Source: Epiperipatus broadwayi (lineage: Eukaryota > Onychophora > Udeonychophora > Euonychophora > Peripatidae). From it: DNA of 64,000 bases. The notes beneath the pieces were generated by a model. That model worked only from the letters and a program-made list of their open reading frames with translations, was not told where the DNA came from and did not search any database. Below, one piece after another: positions 25,501 to 38,455 of this stretch. A program made the position numbers and the translations under genes. Position 1 is the first letter of the stretch; every line of letters starts with the position of its first letter. The stretch spans positions 8,305,355 through 8,369,354 of the forward strand of contig JAQFVV010012434.1 of assembly GCA_028023455.1 (NCBI GenBank), read 5' to 3'.

Positions 25501-27100
25501 AATATACATTTGATTTATAAGCCCATTCATGAAAGATCCCGAACCGAAAATCTTATTATAATAAATCAGAAGCCAGATTCCCAAAGAATTATTTTAAATA
25601 AATTTGTAAATAAAGTCTATTTTTTATATCATTGCCAAACCTAGCTTTTGAATTTGTCTCATAATAACTAAATTGGGTTGTTCCGTGAATAAGCTTCTAT
25701 TATCGGTAATACATATTTGATACCCCCCCCCCCATAAGTCATCTACGGACCTGTTGAAATTGTTACAGTTGATATATGAAGATGATACATTTCAATAAAC
25801 TCGTGAATAACTAGATTGCACAAATCTACTTTTACTTCTATAATTTTTTTCAAGTTAATAAAACAAAATTTCAAAAACTCAAGCCATTCTGACTCTTTAT
25901 ATAGAATTGATACAGTGTTAAACCTAAGTAAGTATTTTTGATTCTTTAGCCAAAGAAAGATATATGCCAAAATAAGACATGACATAACATTATCTTATTT
26001 ACAATTACAGTCTGGCAATATCAAAAGTAATTTTATCTTTTTTTACTTTTATAAAGCCATCTATCTACATAAGCATTAATGAATAATAGAGACTACATGA
26101 TATTGTGAAACATCATGAGTCTATTTTTAAATGTTGATCTATCTCAGTGAGATGTTAGACAAGAAAGTTGATTTGGTTTGTAATTTTAAAGTATTTCATT
26201 ATTCTAAGTCAGTAGCTTGAATATTATGATAAAAATAAAAATGAATAGTTGTAAATAATCACCACCTGGTTTTTTAATGAAAAACGCCAACCATTAAAAA
26301 CAAATTCAGAATTTAGTTGGCATTATTATTTAGGGTCCATTAATTACTTATATGGGCATAGATTGTTTTAAAATTAAGTTAATATTATTATTAACAACAA
26401 AGTCTCTAATTTATATTTTTTATTACAAAGACATCACTAATAGCATAATCAATAAGAGAATGGTTTATTGAATAAATCACATGTCCTCCTATGCATCTGT
26501 ATTGCCTTTGGGTAGTCATAGATGCATCATACATCCTAATCATCATTTCTATTTACCAAAAAGCAGGTTTTAAACACCAAATCAGATCATATTCTTTTAG
26601 TCTTTTCATCTCTTATTTTATTTTTAAAATACCAATAGCTATTTTTGTTTTTAAGATCAGGAATAAACTTCTTTCTTTTTTTATATTTTTCTTTACATCT
26701 ATTAGTCTCTTACAATACTTATATTAGAATTCTTCTAATATATACCCAATCTTGTTCCTTTTTCTTTTTATATTTTTCTCCAAAATAATATTGTTTCTGT
26801 TTATTTTTTTCCAATATTTCTATATTTCCAATTTTATCTTTTCAAATTATTTTTTTTATTTTTCTCCAAATCCACTTTTCTAAAATCTTTATTTTTTTCC
26901 TCCATTTTTTAAAATAAGTTTTCCAGTTTTTACTCATATAAGCAATTCCTCAAACAAAGCCTTTAATGCTATTTGCCAAATTATGTTTCTCTTAATTGGC
27001 AATAAAAACAATTATCTATCAATCTATCTTCCTATTCTTATTAAAACTTTTTTAAATATTACAATTATTATTCTATGTTTTTATTACTATTTCTATTATG
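22510..27100. other. A+T-rich intergenic DNA, no gene seen
   Basis: Contains a 12-base C run near 25725-25736 and a long pyrimidine-rich stretch at about 26730-26930. Short frames (for example 23122-23322 minus and 24370-24669 plus) are low-complexity or unrecognisable. Confidence 0.5.
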
Positions 27101-27200
27101 ATTTAATATATAAGGTATATGAGCACAGACTTTCACTTGACCCACCACTCTCCACTCTATCTTATAACACTGATACACTTGAATACATATATGTCAAAAA

Positions 27201-27265
27201 GATAAATCATCACCAATATATGTATTTCATGCTAAACCAGCAATCATCAGTTGGTCAAGATTATC
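27201..27265 (-). ncRNA. Type I hammerhead ribozyme motif (family C, left arm)
   Basis: On the minus strand: the core CTGATGA (complement of 27244-27250); helix II TGCT/AGCA with loop GGTTT; the GAAA core (complement of 27225-27228); then a very short helix III (three pairs including A15.1-U16.1, loop CA) ending in the cleavage triplet ATA. Helix I is formed by CCAA before the core and TTGG after the cleavage site, with an outer GATAATC/GATTTATC pairing across an internal loop. A U-U mismatch sits at the base of helix II. All invariant core bases are present. Confidence 0.7.
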
Positions 27266-27333
27266 ATCTCTACACACATATGCAATAAGTGCTCAGATAT
27301 ATAAAATAGACAACCTTCATACTTTAATGAGAT

Positions 27334-27399
27334 GATAATCTAGATCAATTGATGATTGCTAGCTTAGCATGAAATACCTATATTGGCTGATTATATATC
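27334..27399 (+). ncRNA. Hammerhead motif, core-mutated (family C, right arm)
   Basis: Inverted partner of the left-arm motif. Helix II (TGCT/AGCA), GAAA at 27371-27374 and helix I (TCAA with TTGG) are kept, but the core reads TTGATGA (27349-27355) where CTGATGA is required. That C3-to-U change should abolish or strongly reduce cleavage. Confidence 0.6.
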
Positions 27400-27489
27400 T
27401 TTTCGACATATATGTGTTCAAATATATTAGTGTAAGAGAGTGGTGGGTCAAGTGAAAGTCTGTGCCCATATACCCCATATATTACATAT

Positions 27490-30400
27490 ATTGATACAGG
27501 TATATAATTCTAATTAATTTTAAAAGCCTCGGATCAATGATTATCGTTAATATATTTATTTCTACTTAATTTTATAGCTTTAATTTTACTAATAAATTTT
27601 TAATATTTTCTTAGTATTATATTTACTCAAAAATTTTGATAAGAATATCTTTTACGCTGCAAGCTAATATCTCATGTAGAACAAACAATTCTGAAAAAAT
27701 CAAGCCGGTAATACTAAATGGCTTCACTTGCATAAGATAACCCAAAATCTTATTTCTTTATATTAATAAATCTAAATACTTTATATATAATAAACTATTT
27801 ATATATTCAATATATGACTTTCAACTAGACTTTTTATTACAAAGTCAGCATTTATTATTAAGATTGGTTAAAAGAGATAGCTTTAATATGAGCACCTTTG
27901 CAATATAGACAGCACCATTCAGTTTCATATCCCACATACCATGAATTTTCAATCTATAAAAGTCAAGAGTAAATATTGCTGTCAAATCTGGGTTAATCCA
28001 ATACCTTACACGTAAAATAATTGAATTTATTACTAATTACTTTATTATTTGGTAATAAATTCAGTATAATTGCAATATATCGTGAATAGTCATCTGATTT
28101 ATAGAATTCATACCCACCAAATGATGATATCAAAATATTCTGTATTGTTTACCACTTTAATAGATTCGCAAATTCAAAAGATGATTAAACTATAATAATG
28201 GTATATTACTCCAAAAGCTCGTTTGCAATTAAAATTAAATATTTACATTTATCTGGGCACATTTATATAAATATAATATTTAGACTATATATCTATATAC
28301 AATACATAAGTAAAAAATATGTATTTAATAATTAAACTATAGGCTAATGGAAAGAAAAAAGTTGGAAAATTTGATTACTATTGTACACACACACATGTAG
28401 CAAACAAACATAAATAACTAAACCATTTGAATAACGTTATCACAGAAGTACTTTCAGTTACATTATTTTTAATCTTTATCAACTGTTTAAAAATAAAAAC
28501 TTAACAGAAACAAGCAATATCACGTGATTTCCCACGAATCCATAATTTTAACATTTGCACTTCTATCAATTTATTAATCAGAAATTTTTGTCGTTTATAA
28601 TCGGTTTCTTTTATTATTTTTTTTAATTTAATACTAACAAATGAAAATCTAATCGAAAATCATAATTCTATAATATTCATACAAAAGCAATAACATAATT
28701 TTTTATTGTTAAACAATAATATCGATACTAATACTTAATATTAAAAAATAATGATTTAATCTTATTATACTAAATTAAATAAAATTTATTTGATTTTAGT
28801 CTAACTCATTAAATAAATACAAGATATATTTTATTTAAAAAAATTTGATAACTAGTTATTGTTCTAATGTTTCCCTTTGTGCCAACAATTTTGATAATTA
28901 AAAAACTTGATATGAATGAAATCATAATTTACTATCACCAAAATTTAATGCAAATTTCTATAACATATGAAGTGAAATTAAAAAAGGGCTATCTTCATAA
29001 TTTTCAAATATTTATTCCACAAATATGCAATTCTGATATCATTAAAAGAGAATAAGTCACTTATAGCATATATTTCTAACAAGATCAGCGGATAAATAGA
29101 AAAAATAAAAGAAATTCTTTGAAATAATGTAAGATTCATAAGATATATCACACTGATGTGTTAGCAATAAAAGCCATATCTTTTAAGAGCTTAGTAAAGA
29201 TCTTTGAAATTTTGATGCTGAATAATATACGTATGTGGATATCAACAAAAAAAACAAGCAAATATAATAGTTTTTAAGTATTTATTTAGAGTAATATTCT
29301 CACCAATCAAATTAAATATTTGTCTGTGCAAAACGATAGCTTTTAAATAGCTCTAAGCAGGAAAAGGTTATTTTCAGCATTTTTTACAGAAAAAAATAAA
29401 GAAAAAGACAATGTTCTTAAGACTATATGTTCCATATACTAGAAGTTTTATGTTTTTTTATTTTTTGTTTCTTTTACCTCCTAGCCAATAATAACTAAAT
29501 CTTCATTTATTAACTAATAGTTAGATAACTAGCTAAACCGATTAAGACACAATTACCTAAAAAATATCTTAAATATGCCTAAAAGTTCTCCCATTTCTAA
29601 GTCTCCTTACATTTGAATACTAAATAATGGTCATAGCAGACTGATGAACTATTATACACTGTGATAGAATAATAGTTATTACATGCATATACTATAATCA
29701 TTGTCTGAGATTTGAATCTGAATACATTTTTGAGATTTTTTAAATAGCTAAAAAAAAATTTTAATAAATTTAGGATTTTGTTTTGATATCTGATATCTAA
29801 TCATTAAATTTTTGGTTAGTAAATTAATGGGTGTGCCTTTTATTAGTTGAAAAGTTAAATACGGAAGAAAACCCAAATAAGCAATTAACTAGCTTCCAGA
29901 ATAATCTCTTTTTTTTTCATTATTTGTCTGAAGCAAAACATTGTTCTATAAGAATTTCTCCTGACAATAGACAATTTAAATATGATTTATCTTTTGATAA
30001 TATAAAACATGTAGTAATTATAATTTGGTCTACTTTTGTAGTAATTAAAATAATAATAATTTATTGTGATAAGTAAAAATAAAGTACAAATTAAGCTACT
30101 GTAAAAAAATGTACAATTTTTTCATTAGAAATGAACTCTAAATTATATTATAATTTACAATCGATTTTTTTTCTTTCCAGTTTATAGATTTTCATATGAC
30201 CAAAATTATATTAATCTAGAACATTTATCTTCTATACAATAATAATTAAATATATATTTATTTATTAGACTATTAATAGATGGCTAACTAGATTTATTCA
30301 CTCAACTCGAAATAAAGTCTTAGGGTGTGGGCAAGGCAACCAGAAACACTAATCATACTACTACAGTAATCTTGTATAAAAAAAACTGATAGTTATTATT

Positions 30401-31640
30401 TATAATAGTTCAATATTATTACAATTATACACATATGTACAATTAATACTTAGTTCATTTAAATTCAAATAATAATAATCTGTATGTGCATATAAATATA
30501 ATAACCCATATTTTTCAATACGGCTGTATTTTCTTACCATCAACTGTCAGAAACCATTTTTATTTATCTATATTAAATGTGTCATATTTTTTTTTGCTAA
30601 AAAGTATGTTCCATTTTATCATTCGCTTTTTATTTTGTTTTTATTTTATTTTTGTCAATCATTTAATAAACTCGTCTTAAATTTTATATGTTTAAAAATA
30701 GATGTGTCACTTTTCTGTTTAATATTTTAATAATGTTTTATATGATAGGAAATGAGATTTAATTATTTAAAAATATAGCTTCTGTTTGCTTTTAATATAT
30801 ATATGAAAAGAATATTTGGCTTAGTTTTGGTTTTTTTTTAAATGCAAAAATTCTTAAACGTAAAAAATCTTATAATATAAAAGTAATAGAATACCCAATA
30901 AAAATATTTAAATCTGAGGGGAACATGCTTTGCATTTTGTTGATACAAATTTGCAAATTTTAGATTCTGCTATAAAATCTTTAGTTTACAGGCACATATA
31001 CATATTTATATAAATATAGTGAAAAGTAATATATGAAAATAATATATTAATCAGAAAAACAATGACATATTTAACTATGAACCATGTCATTAGCATACGT
31101 TCTTGTCACTGTATATGACACTATATAATTGTTCCAACGATTAAAACAATATGCAGAAGCTATCATGATAGGTTTGCTGGTTTTACCTCCAAATTTAAAA
31201 TTAAAAAAACACCTGAAACATTATTTAATAGAATGATTATGTATATGTGTAAATTTGCAGTATTATTCTTTATACATTATGATGAAACGGATGAAAAAAT
31301 TATGGTCTTCAGTTTTCAAGTTTCTAAAATCTTTATTCAAGAAAATAGTTTTAACCAATTGCAGACGTTTTAAAATATTCAGATTTGAGCATAAAAAGCT
31401 ATTTGAAGCAACTTTATTACCACAAATACAGCTGTAGATGACTTTCAAGTTAAAAAAAGATTGCTTGAAATGAAAAAACAAATGCCTATTATTGAAAAGT
31501 GGACAATATTTTACTATGAAAACAAATAAATAAATAAAAATAAAAAATATAAAAAAAAAAACAAATTTTAAAAGTCCCTGTGAAATGAGATTTATTATAA
31601 ACAAAAGATGAAGTATATTGTTAGAGACTGATATACATTA
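27490..31640. other. A+T-rich intergenic DNA, no gene seen
   Basis: A small hairpin (GAATTTATTAC...GTAATAAATTC, about 28022-28062) and short frames of under 115 codons, none resembling a known family. The frame at 31263-31604 minus is a phenylalanine/isoleucine-rich, A+T-driven frame. Confidence 0.5.
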
Positions 31641-31648
31641 TATAAAAT

Positions 31649-31779
31649 ATTCATATCGGCTTTTTCAAACCAAATTGTGCAAACGCTTTTTGCGAGTGTT
31701 AAATAATAAATGAATACCCTCTGACCCATACAAGATATAGAATTTATGCAGCAATTGGTTTGAAAAAGCCGATATGAAT
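31649..31779. mobile_element. Short MITE (131 bp)
   Basis: Ends are inverted repeats of about 29 bp: the left begins ATTCATATCGGCTTTTTC and continues AAACCAA, and the right ends with the complement. The interior is about 70 bp and non-coding. A TA dinucleotide inside the terminal region could be the real target site (TA plus TCGGCTTTTTC), which would suggest Tc1/mariner, but the inverted match extends past it. Confidence 0.8.
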
Positions 31780-32340
31780 GTGATTACAATTGTATACAGA
31801 CGCTATAAAAAATAAATGCTGATTTATTATATAAAATAGTGAAATTAAATAGTAGTCAAATATCACTTATTCCACAATAAATTATGATTATAGGGAGAAA
31901 GTGAAAAACTTTTATAAATATACAGAATGCTTTAGAACAGTTTTATTAATATTTAAAAACATCGCAGGAAATTTTTAATGCAAGAACTGAAAAACAATGT
32001 GTAAAAGCAGTTAGTAAATTTGGATGCGGAAGAAATCGTAAAAATGAACAGAAAGAGACTTCCAAAAATCAACATTAAACAGCCAAAAAAAGTATTATAT
32101 TTGGATTAATATATATATATATATATACAAGCGTGTTGGCATTTGGTAATATTTAAAAGCTAAAAGAAGTAAAATTTGAAAAAATTGCTCAATAGACACA
32201 ATTCAGTTTTCTTTTAGTTAGTATGAATTATTTTTTACATATGTACAATGAAAGTTATTTGTGTTTGATATTATCTAATTTAAAGTAAAGTTAAAATTGG
32301 AAAGAATAGAAACATACAGATTGCTAACCCAGATAAACAA
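31780..32340. other. A+T-rich DNA, nothing recognised
   Basis: Contains a short (TA)n tract near 32109-32127. No gene seen. Confidence 0.5.
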
Positions 32341-32347
32341 AAAAAAG

Positions 32348-33493
32348 TGATTAAAATCAAAGTAATGTTCTTATAACGATAACTAAAGATATCAATGAAG
32401 GAATTTATTTTTAAAAAAACTTTGTAGCTAGAAAGAAAAAAGGAATGTACAAGATTATCATCTTGTAAGATAACAAAAAATAAGAAGATAATATGTATGG
32501 CTATTTCAAACTGGTCAGGTTATAAAAGAACCGGACAACTTTAGAGAAGGGACTTGCCTTTGTTTTTCTGGCTGTTTCTTGTGTGCTGTATAGAACAAAA
32601 AAACAAAAGGGGCTAATTACGGTTGTGTTTTTTCCCAAAGCTATAATAAAATGCTTCCATCCAGAACTACTATGCTGAACCCAGTCGTTATATGTGAGTA
32701 GAAACCAGAGCGTTTGCCGACACCTCTTTCAAAAGCTACCAAGAGTTTTAAGTCTAGCCTTACCTTAGTATAGATCAGAAATGTAAAAATGTTACCAGAA
32801 TGAAGTCAAAGTTAATTCCTATGGAGCCCTTTGTAAAAGAACCATGCTTAGTATGATAATTAAGACTATACTAAACTCTAGGAACAATTACCGGTAAGTT
32901 ATTAGTCATATCATAACTCATGTCTGACAATATGTTTGCAAACTAAGCTTAAATGATAAATTTTTAATAAAAGAAAAAAGGAGAGACATTTGCTGTTTTA
33001 TTCTTCAAAGTGAACTGTTTGAATTAATTGATTAATATTATTATCGGATTATGTGTGTGGGTTCTTTCCAGTTTTATAAATAATTTGTAATAATTGTTTA
33101 CCTATTTAAAATGTCAATAAAAAATTTCCATCATTCTTAATTTTAGTTTATTAGATTTTACTATTAAATAATTGTTTGAGAAATGCATAAATTATCAATG
33201 CCAATATACTTGTTTAATAATCAAAGCCCAGGGAAACTAATATAAAAATATTTCTTTAGAAAGTGAACTTTCTAAAACAATGCATTTTAGTTATTTACTG
33301 TGAAAATATGATCATCAATGTATTGGTGGCCTAGTAATTAGCATAGCTGCCTTCCAAGAAGCTGGCTCAGATTTGCTTCCCGGTCAACGCATTTGGCATA
33401 CGAAAAAAAATATGGTCTGCAATGTGACAAGAGTCAATGGATCTACAGATTGTGGCACACTCTTAAATAAATAAAAATCTGATTCAGTCAGCA
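32348..33493 (+). repeat. Left long direct repeat (LTR-like) with embedded SINE
   Basis: About 1.15 kb that matches 35265-36334 along its length, close to 90 percent by eye. It begins TGATTAAAATC and carries GTTATAAAAG (TATA box, 32519-32528), a pyrimidine/G-rich stretch after it, and AATAAAA signals, the order expected for an LTR. No target duplication flanks the pair, and similarity continues a few bases past a possible CA end, so segmental duplication is an alternative. A SINE lies at its 3' end. Confidence 0.7.
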
Positions 33494-33500
33494 ATTTGTA
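33322..33500 (+). repeat. tRNA-derived SINE inside the left LTR-like repeat
   Basis: TTGGTGGCCTAGTAATTAGC resembles the 5' part of a Ser/Leu-type tRNA. It is followed by AGCTGCCTTCC, a degenerate B box (TTGCTTCCCGGTCAACGC) and a tail containing GTGACAAGAGTCAATGG and AATAAATAAAA. The head matches the SINE at 39875-39940 (TGGTGGTCGAGTGGTCAGCA). The tail alone is also present in the right repeat at about 36255-36334. Confidence 0.7.
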
Positions 33501-34230
33501 TTGTAATAAAATATTAGGTCAGTTAATCAGAAGTATAACAATGTTTTGGAAGTATCCCAATTCCTAAGTGAACGGATTTTTTTTCAAAGTTTGATTAACT
33601 AACATATTATAGTGTATAGTATAAGACCCAATCTACTGGAAAATGGTACAATTGGCTTCCCAATGTGAGACTTCGACACAATGCAACAACAACCTGATAT
33701 AAGTTGTAATTGTATAATAAACATTACAATGATGGCCTAAAATGTGGAATTTGATACCCATAGCTGGAGATAAATATGAGAGTTTAACATGTAAAAAAAA
33801 AGTTGTTGCATGTTTTTTCCCATAAGAAAAGTACAATGGGGGGGGGGGGATTTTAAGAAAGATGTTTATTAAAATGAAATAATAGCGCATAAGTTAGATA
33901 GTAACAAATTAGAAATAAAAGGTATAGATAAAATTGTTTGAATGCTGGTCATGCAGGAAAAGGCATATATAGATGGTAGATTATAAGATGACAAAAGAAA
34001 GGGGAATGCCAGTGTACATAGTCATTATTAAGACATAAAATAAGGTATTGCATTTATAATTTTTTTGACAGTTAAAGAAATAACGTGTTTAAAATTTGAT
34101 TTTATTATCAGCTACCTTGTAACAGAAAAATACTTTAAGCAGCATTACATATAAGTGAACAACAAAATATATGAAATTAGGGGATGGCAAAAATATGCCT
34201 ATTATGGCAGAAGGTGAAACAGAATCAAAA
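33500..34230. other. Internal non-coding part of the LTR-like element
   Basis: Holds an 11-base G run at about 33838-33848. No convincing tRNA primer-binding site follows the left repeat. CAATTCCTAAGTGAAC here (about 33559) also occurs inside the TIR element near 5040, perhaps a small shared repeat. Confidence 0.45.
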
Positions 34231-34236
34231 TAGGGC

Positions 34237-35040
34237 ATGGAACCTTTAATAAAGAAGCTACTAAATGAATTAAATGGCATAAAAAAAGAATTAGAAGAGT
34301 TTAAAAAAGAAGTAATTACTGAAATGGGTGAGATGATTAAAAGCATGAAAGATGATATCAGGATAGAACTTAAGGAAATGAAAGCATTAGTGAAAGTAAT
34401 AGAGGAGAAAGTAGGGAAAGTGTTATGGAGCACTGAACCCATAGAATTAGAACCAAATAAAAAAAACAAGAGATAGGAAAATCTGAAGAAATTTTAAAAA
34501 ATGTGCCAAGTGCAATAAACCTATTCTTAAAATTAAAAATTTTCTATGGGCATGAAGGAAAATTGCCAATGGATGACATAAATAGTGTGGAAGGATACTT
34601 CATGGTAAATGTGATGTCTACCATTAGTCATTTACAAGGAAGTGTGCAGGTTTGGTAGGAGCCCCTGTTTGAAAAACCAGATAGTTTTATTCTGTATAGG
34701 CTAGCGTTAACAAGAGGTTATTGGGATGAAGATCACCTAAGAATTAAAAATAAGGTGATATAAGAAAAATGTACATCTGAAGAACATTATGTGCCATGTT
34801 TTAGAAAGCAAGTAGCTCATTTGTGAGTGCTAATGGAATGTAAGTTAACAGAAAAACAAATCATCATGATTACATGTAGGAATTTTTAAAATCCAGTGGG
34901 TCATCTATTCATAGACACCAGATGTGAAACAGTAGAACAAATGGCAGAATTGTTTAGAGTGTTCTACAACAATAAGGCTTGGGGTGAAGAACAGAATGCA
35001 AAATATATGCATAAAATTCCAAATTATAGGAATGAGTTTT
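34237..35040 (+). pseudogene. Decayed gag-like frame of an LTR retrotransposon
   Basis: From the ATG at 34237 a 79-codon open frame is rich in E/K and heptad-like (LIKKLLNELNGIKKELEEFK), a coiled coil typical of the N terminus of many gag proteins. After a frame change the reading continues FYGHEGKLPMDDINSVEGYF, then ISHLQGSVQVW and FEKPDSFILYRLALTRGYWD. This fits the F-x-G...L-x-G-x-A-x-x-W pattern of the Ty3/gypsy-type gag domain. It runs to about 35040 through several in-frame stops. No protease, RT or integrase follows before the right repeat, so the element is gag-only, or its pol was lost. Family assignment is from pattern recognition; the lineage is uncertain. Confidence 0.55.
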
Positions 35041-35264
35041 AACTTAACTCCCTAATGGTTAGAGACTGCACTAGATATGTAAAAATTGTAAGAAATCTCT
35101 GGCTGAAGTAAAAGGGAAATTATCATACCCTAGATCACCATCCCCAGGAGAAATATTCAGAGACCATGAGAGGAACCTAGGAGAGGATATTGATGTAAAA
35201 TGGATTGACTGGTGTGAGCAACAGAGTGAGTGGTTTTGATCCCTATCACTGCAGCCAAAGAAAG

Positions 35265-36334
35265 TGATAAAAAACAAAGTAATGTTTTTATAATGATAAT
35301 TAAAGATGGCACTGGGGGAATTTATAAAAAAAAAAAAACTTTGTAGCTAGAAAGAAAAAAGGAATGTGAAAAGTTATCAACTTGTAAGAAACAAAAGATG
35401 AGAAGATAATATGTGTGGAGATTTCAAACTGGTTGGAGTATAAAAGAAGCAGACAATGTTAAAGAATGGTTTTTTCTTTGTTTTTCTGGCTGTTTCTTGT
35501 GTGATGCATAAAGCAAAAGAACAAGAGGGTCTAATTATGGCTGTGTTTTTTTTCCAAAGCCGTAATAAAATACTTCCATCCAGAACTACTATTGCTAAAC
35601 CCAGTCATCATGTATGAGCAAAAACCAGAGTATTCACTGCCATCTTCTCTCGCAAAAATCACCTAGAACTTCAAGTCTAGCCTTACCTTAGCATGGATCA
35701 GAAATGTGAAAATGTTACCAGAATGAAGTCAAAGTTAATTTCTACAGAGCCCTTCATAAAAAGACCATGCTTAGTATAATAATCAATAATATACATAAAC
35801 TTGTGGAACTTACCAGTAAGTTATTAGCCATATCATAACTCATGTCTGACTCAATATGTTAGCAAACTAAACTTAAATGATAAATTTCTAATAAAACAAG
35901 GAGAGACATTTGCTGTTTTATTTTTCAAAGTGAACTGTTTGAATTAATTGATTAATATTATTATCCGATTATGTGCCTGTGTGTTTTTTCCAGTTTAATA
36001 AATAATTTGTAATAATTGTTTAACTATTTAAAATGTCTTAATAAAACTTTTTCCATCAATATAAATCTTTTATTGTACCTTCTTAATTTTAGTTTGTTAG
36101 GTTTTACTGTTAAATAATTGTTTGAGAAATGTATAAATTACTGATGCCAATATACTTGTTTAATAATCAAAGCCCAGGGAAAATAATATAAAATATTCTT
36201 TTAGAAAGTGAACTTTTTAAAATATTGCATTTTAGTTAATTACTGCGAAAATATGGTATGTGATGTGACAAGAGTCAATGGGTCTACAGATCCTGGTGCC
36301 CTCTTAAATAAATAAAAAACTGATTCTGCTGGCA
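35265..36334 (+). repeat. Right long direct repeat (LTR-like) with truncated SINE
   Basis: Partner of 32348-33493, with TATAAAAG at 35439-35446 at the equivalent place. The SINE head is missing. The junction lies in an AAAATATG word that in the left copy occurs on both sides of the missing 104 bp (33303-33310 and 33407-33414), so the loss looks like a deletion between short direct repeats. Confidence 0.7.
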
Positions 36335-36343
36335 ATTCGTATA

Positions 36344-36933
<590 letters not shown>

Positions 36934-36959
36934 GATTCAAAAAAGTGTGAATATTAAGT

Positions 36960-37470
36960 ATTTTATTGTTAATAATAATCATCATCATTTAACAAGCTGC
37001 ATATATTAACCATGTCTGTAAAAAGAAAAACTATCCTATTATAAGCATAAAAAGATAAATATCTATATGGCCTGGATTATTTTTGTACTTTTTGTTAGTT
37101 TTTATTTACAAAATAAAAAGAATCCGCTAAGGAAAAAACCGTCATTTATCATTTGAATACTATTTTTATAAAGAACCATGCAAGTTTCTAATTCGTGCAT
37201 TGTAAGTATTTGTTCATTTCTTTCCACTAACCAATGCAACATTGTTTTATATCTTTAATTGTAAAAAACTTGATATTAGTAATAATAATAGAAGACACAA
37301 TAACTAGACAATTTTTGGATTTAATCTCAAATAAAAAATTTTAAAACAGTGTTTATTCTTTACCAAGTAGATTGAATTAACAGGTCACTTTGGTAAATGA
37401 ATGAAACTCAATCTGCTGAGCATATAACTATTTCTATAAGGACTTCAATTAATAACAATAATTTTCTCAT
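36960..37470. other. A+T-rich DNA, nothing recognised
   Basis: No gene or repeat seen between the GATA block and the next (TA)n tract. Confidence 0.5.

Positions 37471-37472
<2 letters not shown>

Positions 37473-37519
<47 letters not shown>
37473..37519. repeat. (TA)n microsatellite
   Basis: 47 bp of uninterrupted TA, directly abutting the first copy of the HHR-bearing unit. Confidence 0.95.
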
Positions 37520-37522
<3 letters not shown>

Positions 37523-37738
37523 CAATAGATGGTGTTTTACCAAAACCACCGAAACAAGTGTAAAATTTGTTTACATAAATGACAAAAAAGTCAGAATTAA
37601 CTATCTCTTTCATTTGCTCACCCTCAGATCAGCTGATTTCAAGCTATTTGCTATCATCATGAAGGATAGAGTTAGAAACTAGAACTAAACACTGACTCTA
37701 AGTGTTTATGCAAAACGTTTCTATCAATTTGCAAGCAT
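37520..37738 (-). repeat. Extra direct copy of the HHR-bearing unit (family B), broken
   Basis: Matches 38179-38384 in the same orientation (CCGAAACAAGTGTAAAATTT, CAGATCAGCTGATTTCAAGC). The hammerhead core on the minus strand lacks the C of CTGATGA (plus strand reads CATCATGAAGG, where the intact copy has CATCAGTGAAGG), so the ribozyme should be inactive. Confidence 0.8.
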
Positions 37739-38250
37739 GATATATGCTGTTTTTTTCCCTGAATGTAGATTTAACAGACTAGGCATTAAGAAATTATTAT
37801 TAAGTAATGGATACTCATTCTCTATTGCTAAAATTTCTATGTTTATTTAAATATTTCTTATATATATATATATCATTATATATATATTGCTAAAATTTCT
37901 ATGTTTATTTAAATATTTCTTATATATATATATATCATTATCAGTTATGGCAATTATTACATTTATATCTAATGTTAGATATTATTTTATAAGGTATTGT
38001 GACACAATAAGAAATTGTGTCATCTTTGTGTCACAAAGATGTCATAGTTTTGATATATATATATAATCAATAGATGGAGCTTTACCAAAACCTCCATACA
38101 AGTGATAGCAAGTTACGTGATTTATAACTTGTTTTTGTTTTTCATATATATATATGAAAAACAAAAACAAGTTATTCACGTACCGAAACAAGTGTAAAAT
38201 TTGTTTACATAAATGACAAAAGAGTCAGAATTAACTATCTCTTTCATTTG

Positions 38251-38306
38251 TTCACCCTCAGATCAGCTGATTTCAAGCTATTTGCTATCATCAGTGAAGG
38301 ATAGAG
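38251..38306 (-). ncRNA. Type I hammerhead ribozyme motif (family B, left arm)
   Basis: On the minus strand: helix I CCTTCA, core CTGATGA (complement of 38288-38294), helix II AGC/GCT with loop AAATA flanked by a U-U mismatch, GAAA (complement of 38271-38274), a short self-complementary helix III (TCAGCTGA) and the cleavage triplet ATC. TGAGGG then closes helix I. All invariant core positions are intact. Confidence 0.75.
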
Positions 38307-38455
38307 TTAGAAACTAGAACTAAATACTGATTCCAAGTGTTTATGCAAAACATTTCTATCAGTTTGCAAGCATGAATTTTTCAGAACAGTAAAGTCTTCA
38401 AACTCAGCCTAACAAGCATAAACACTTGGAGTCAGTGTTTAGATCTAGTTTCTAA

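Larger units (their letters stand above)
27108..27482. repeat. Palindrome carrying hammerhead motifs in both arms
   Basis: The left arm (27108-27270) and right arm (27330-27482) are inverted copies: GACTTTCACTTGACCCACCA near 27128 matches TGGTGGGTCAAGTGAAAGTC near 27441, and AGATTATCATCTC (27258) matches GAGATGATAATCT (27330). The spacer is about 59 nt. Each arm holds one hammerhead-like motif, pointing outwards from the centre. The structure resembles the inverted terminal repeats of Penelope-like elements, but no RT lies beside it, so it is probably a non-autonomous or solo unit. Confidence 0.85.

Noticed and set aside
29640-29690. CTGATGA at about 29640
   Set aside because: An ACTATTAT/ATAATAGT stem follows, but there is no GAAA core or helix I.
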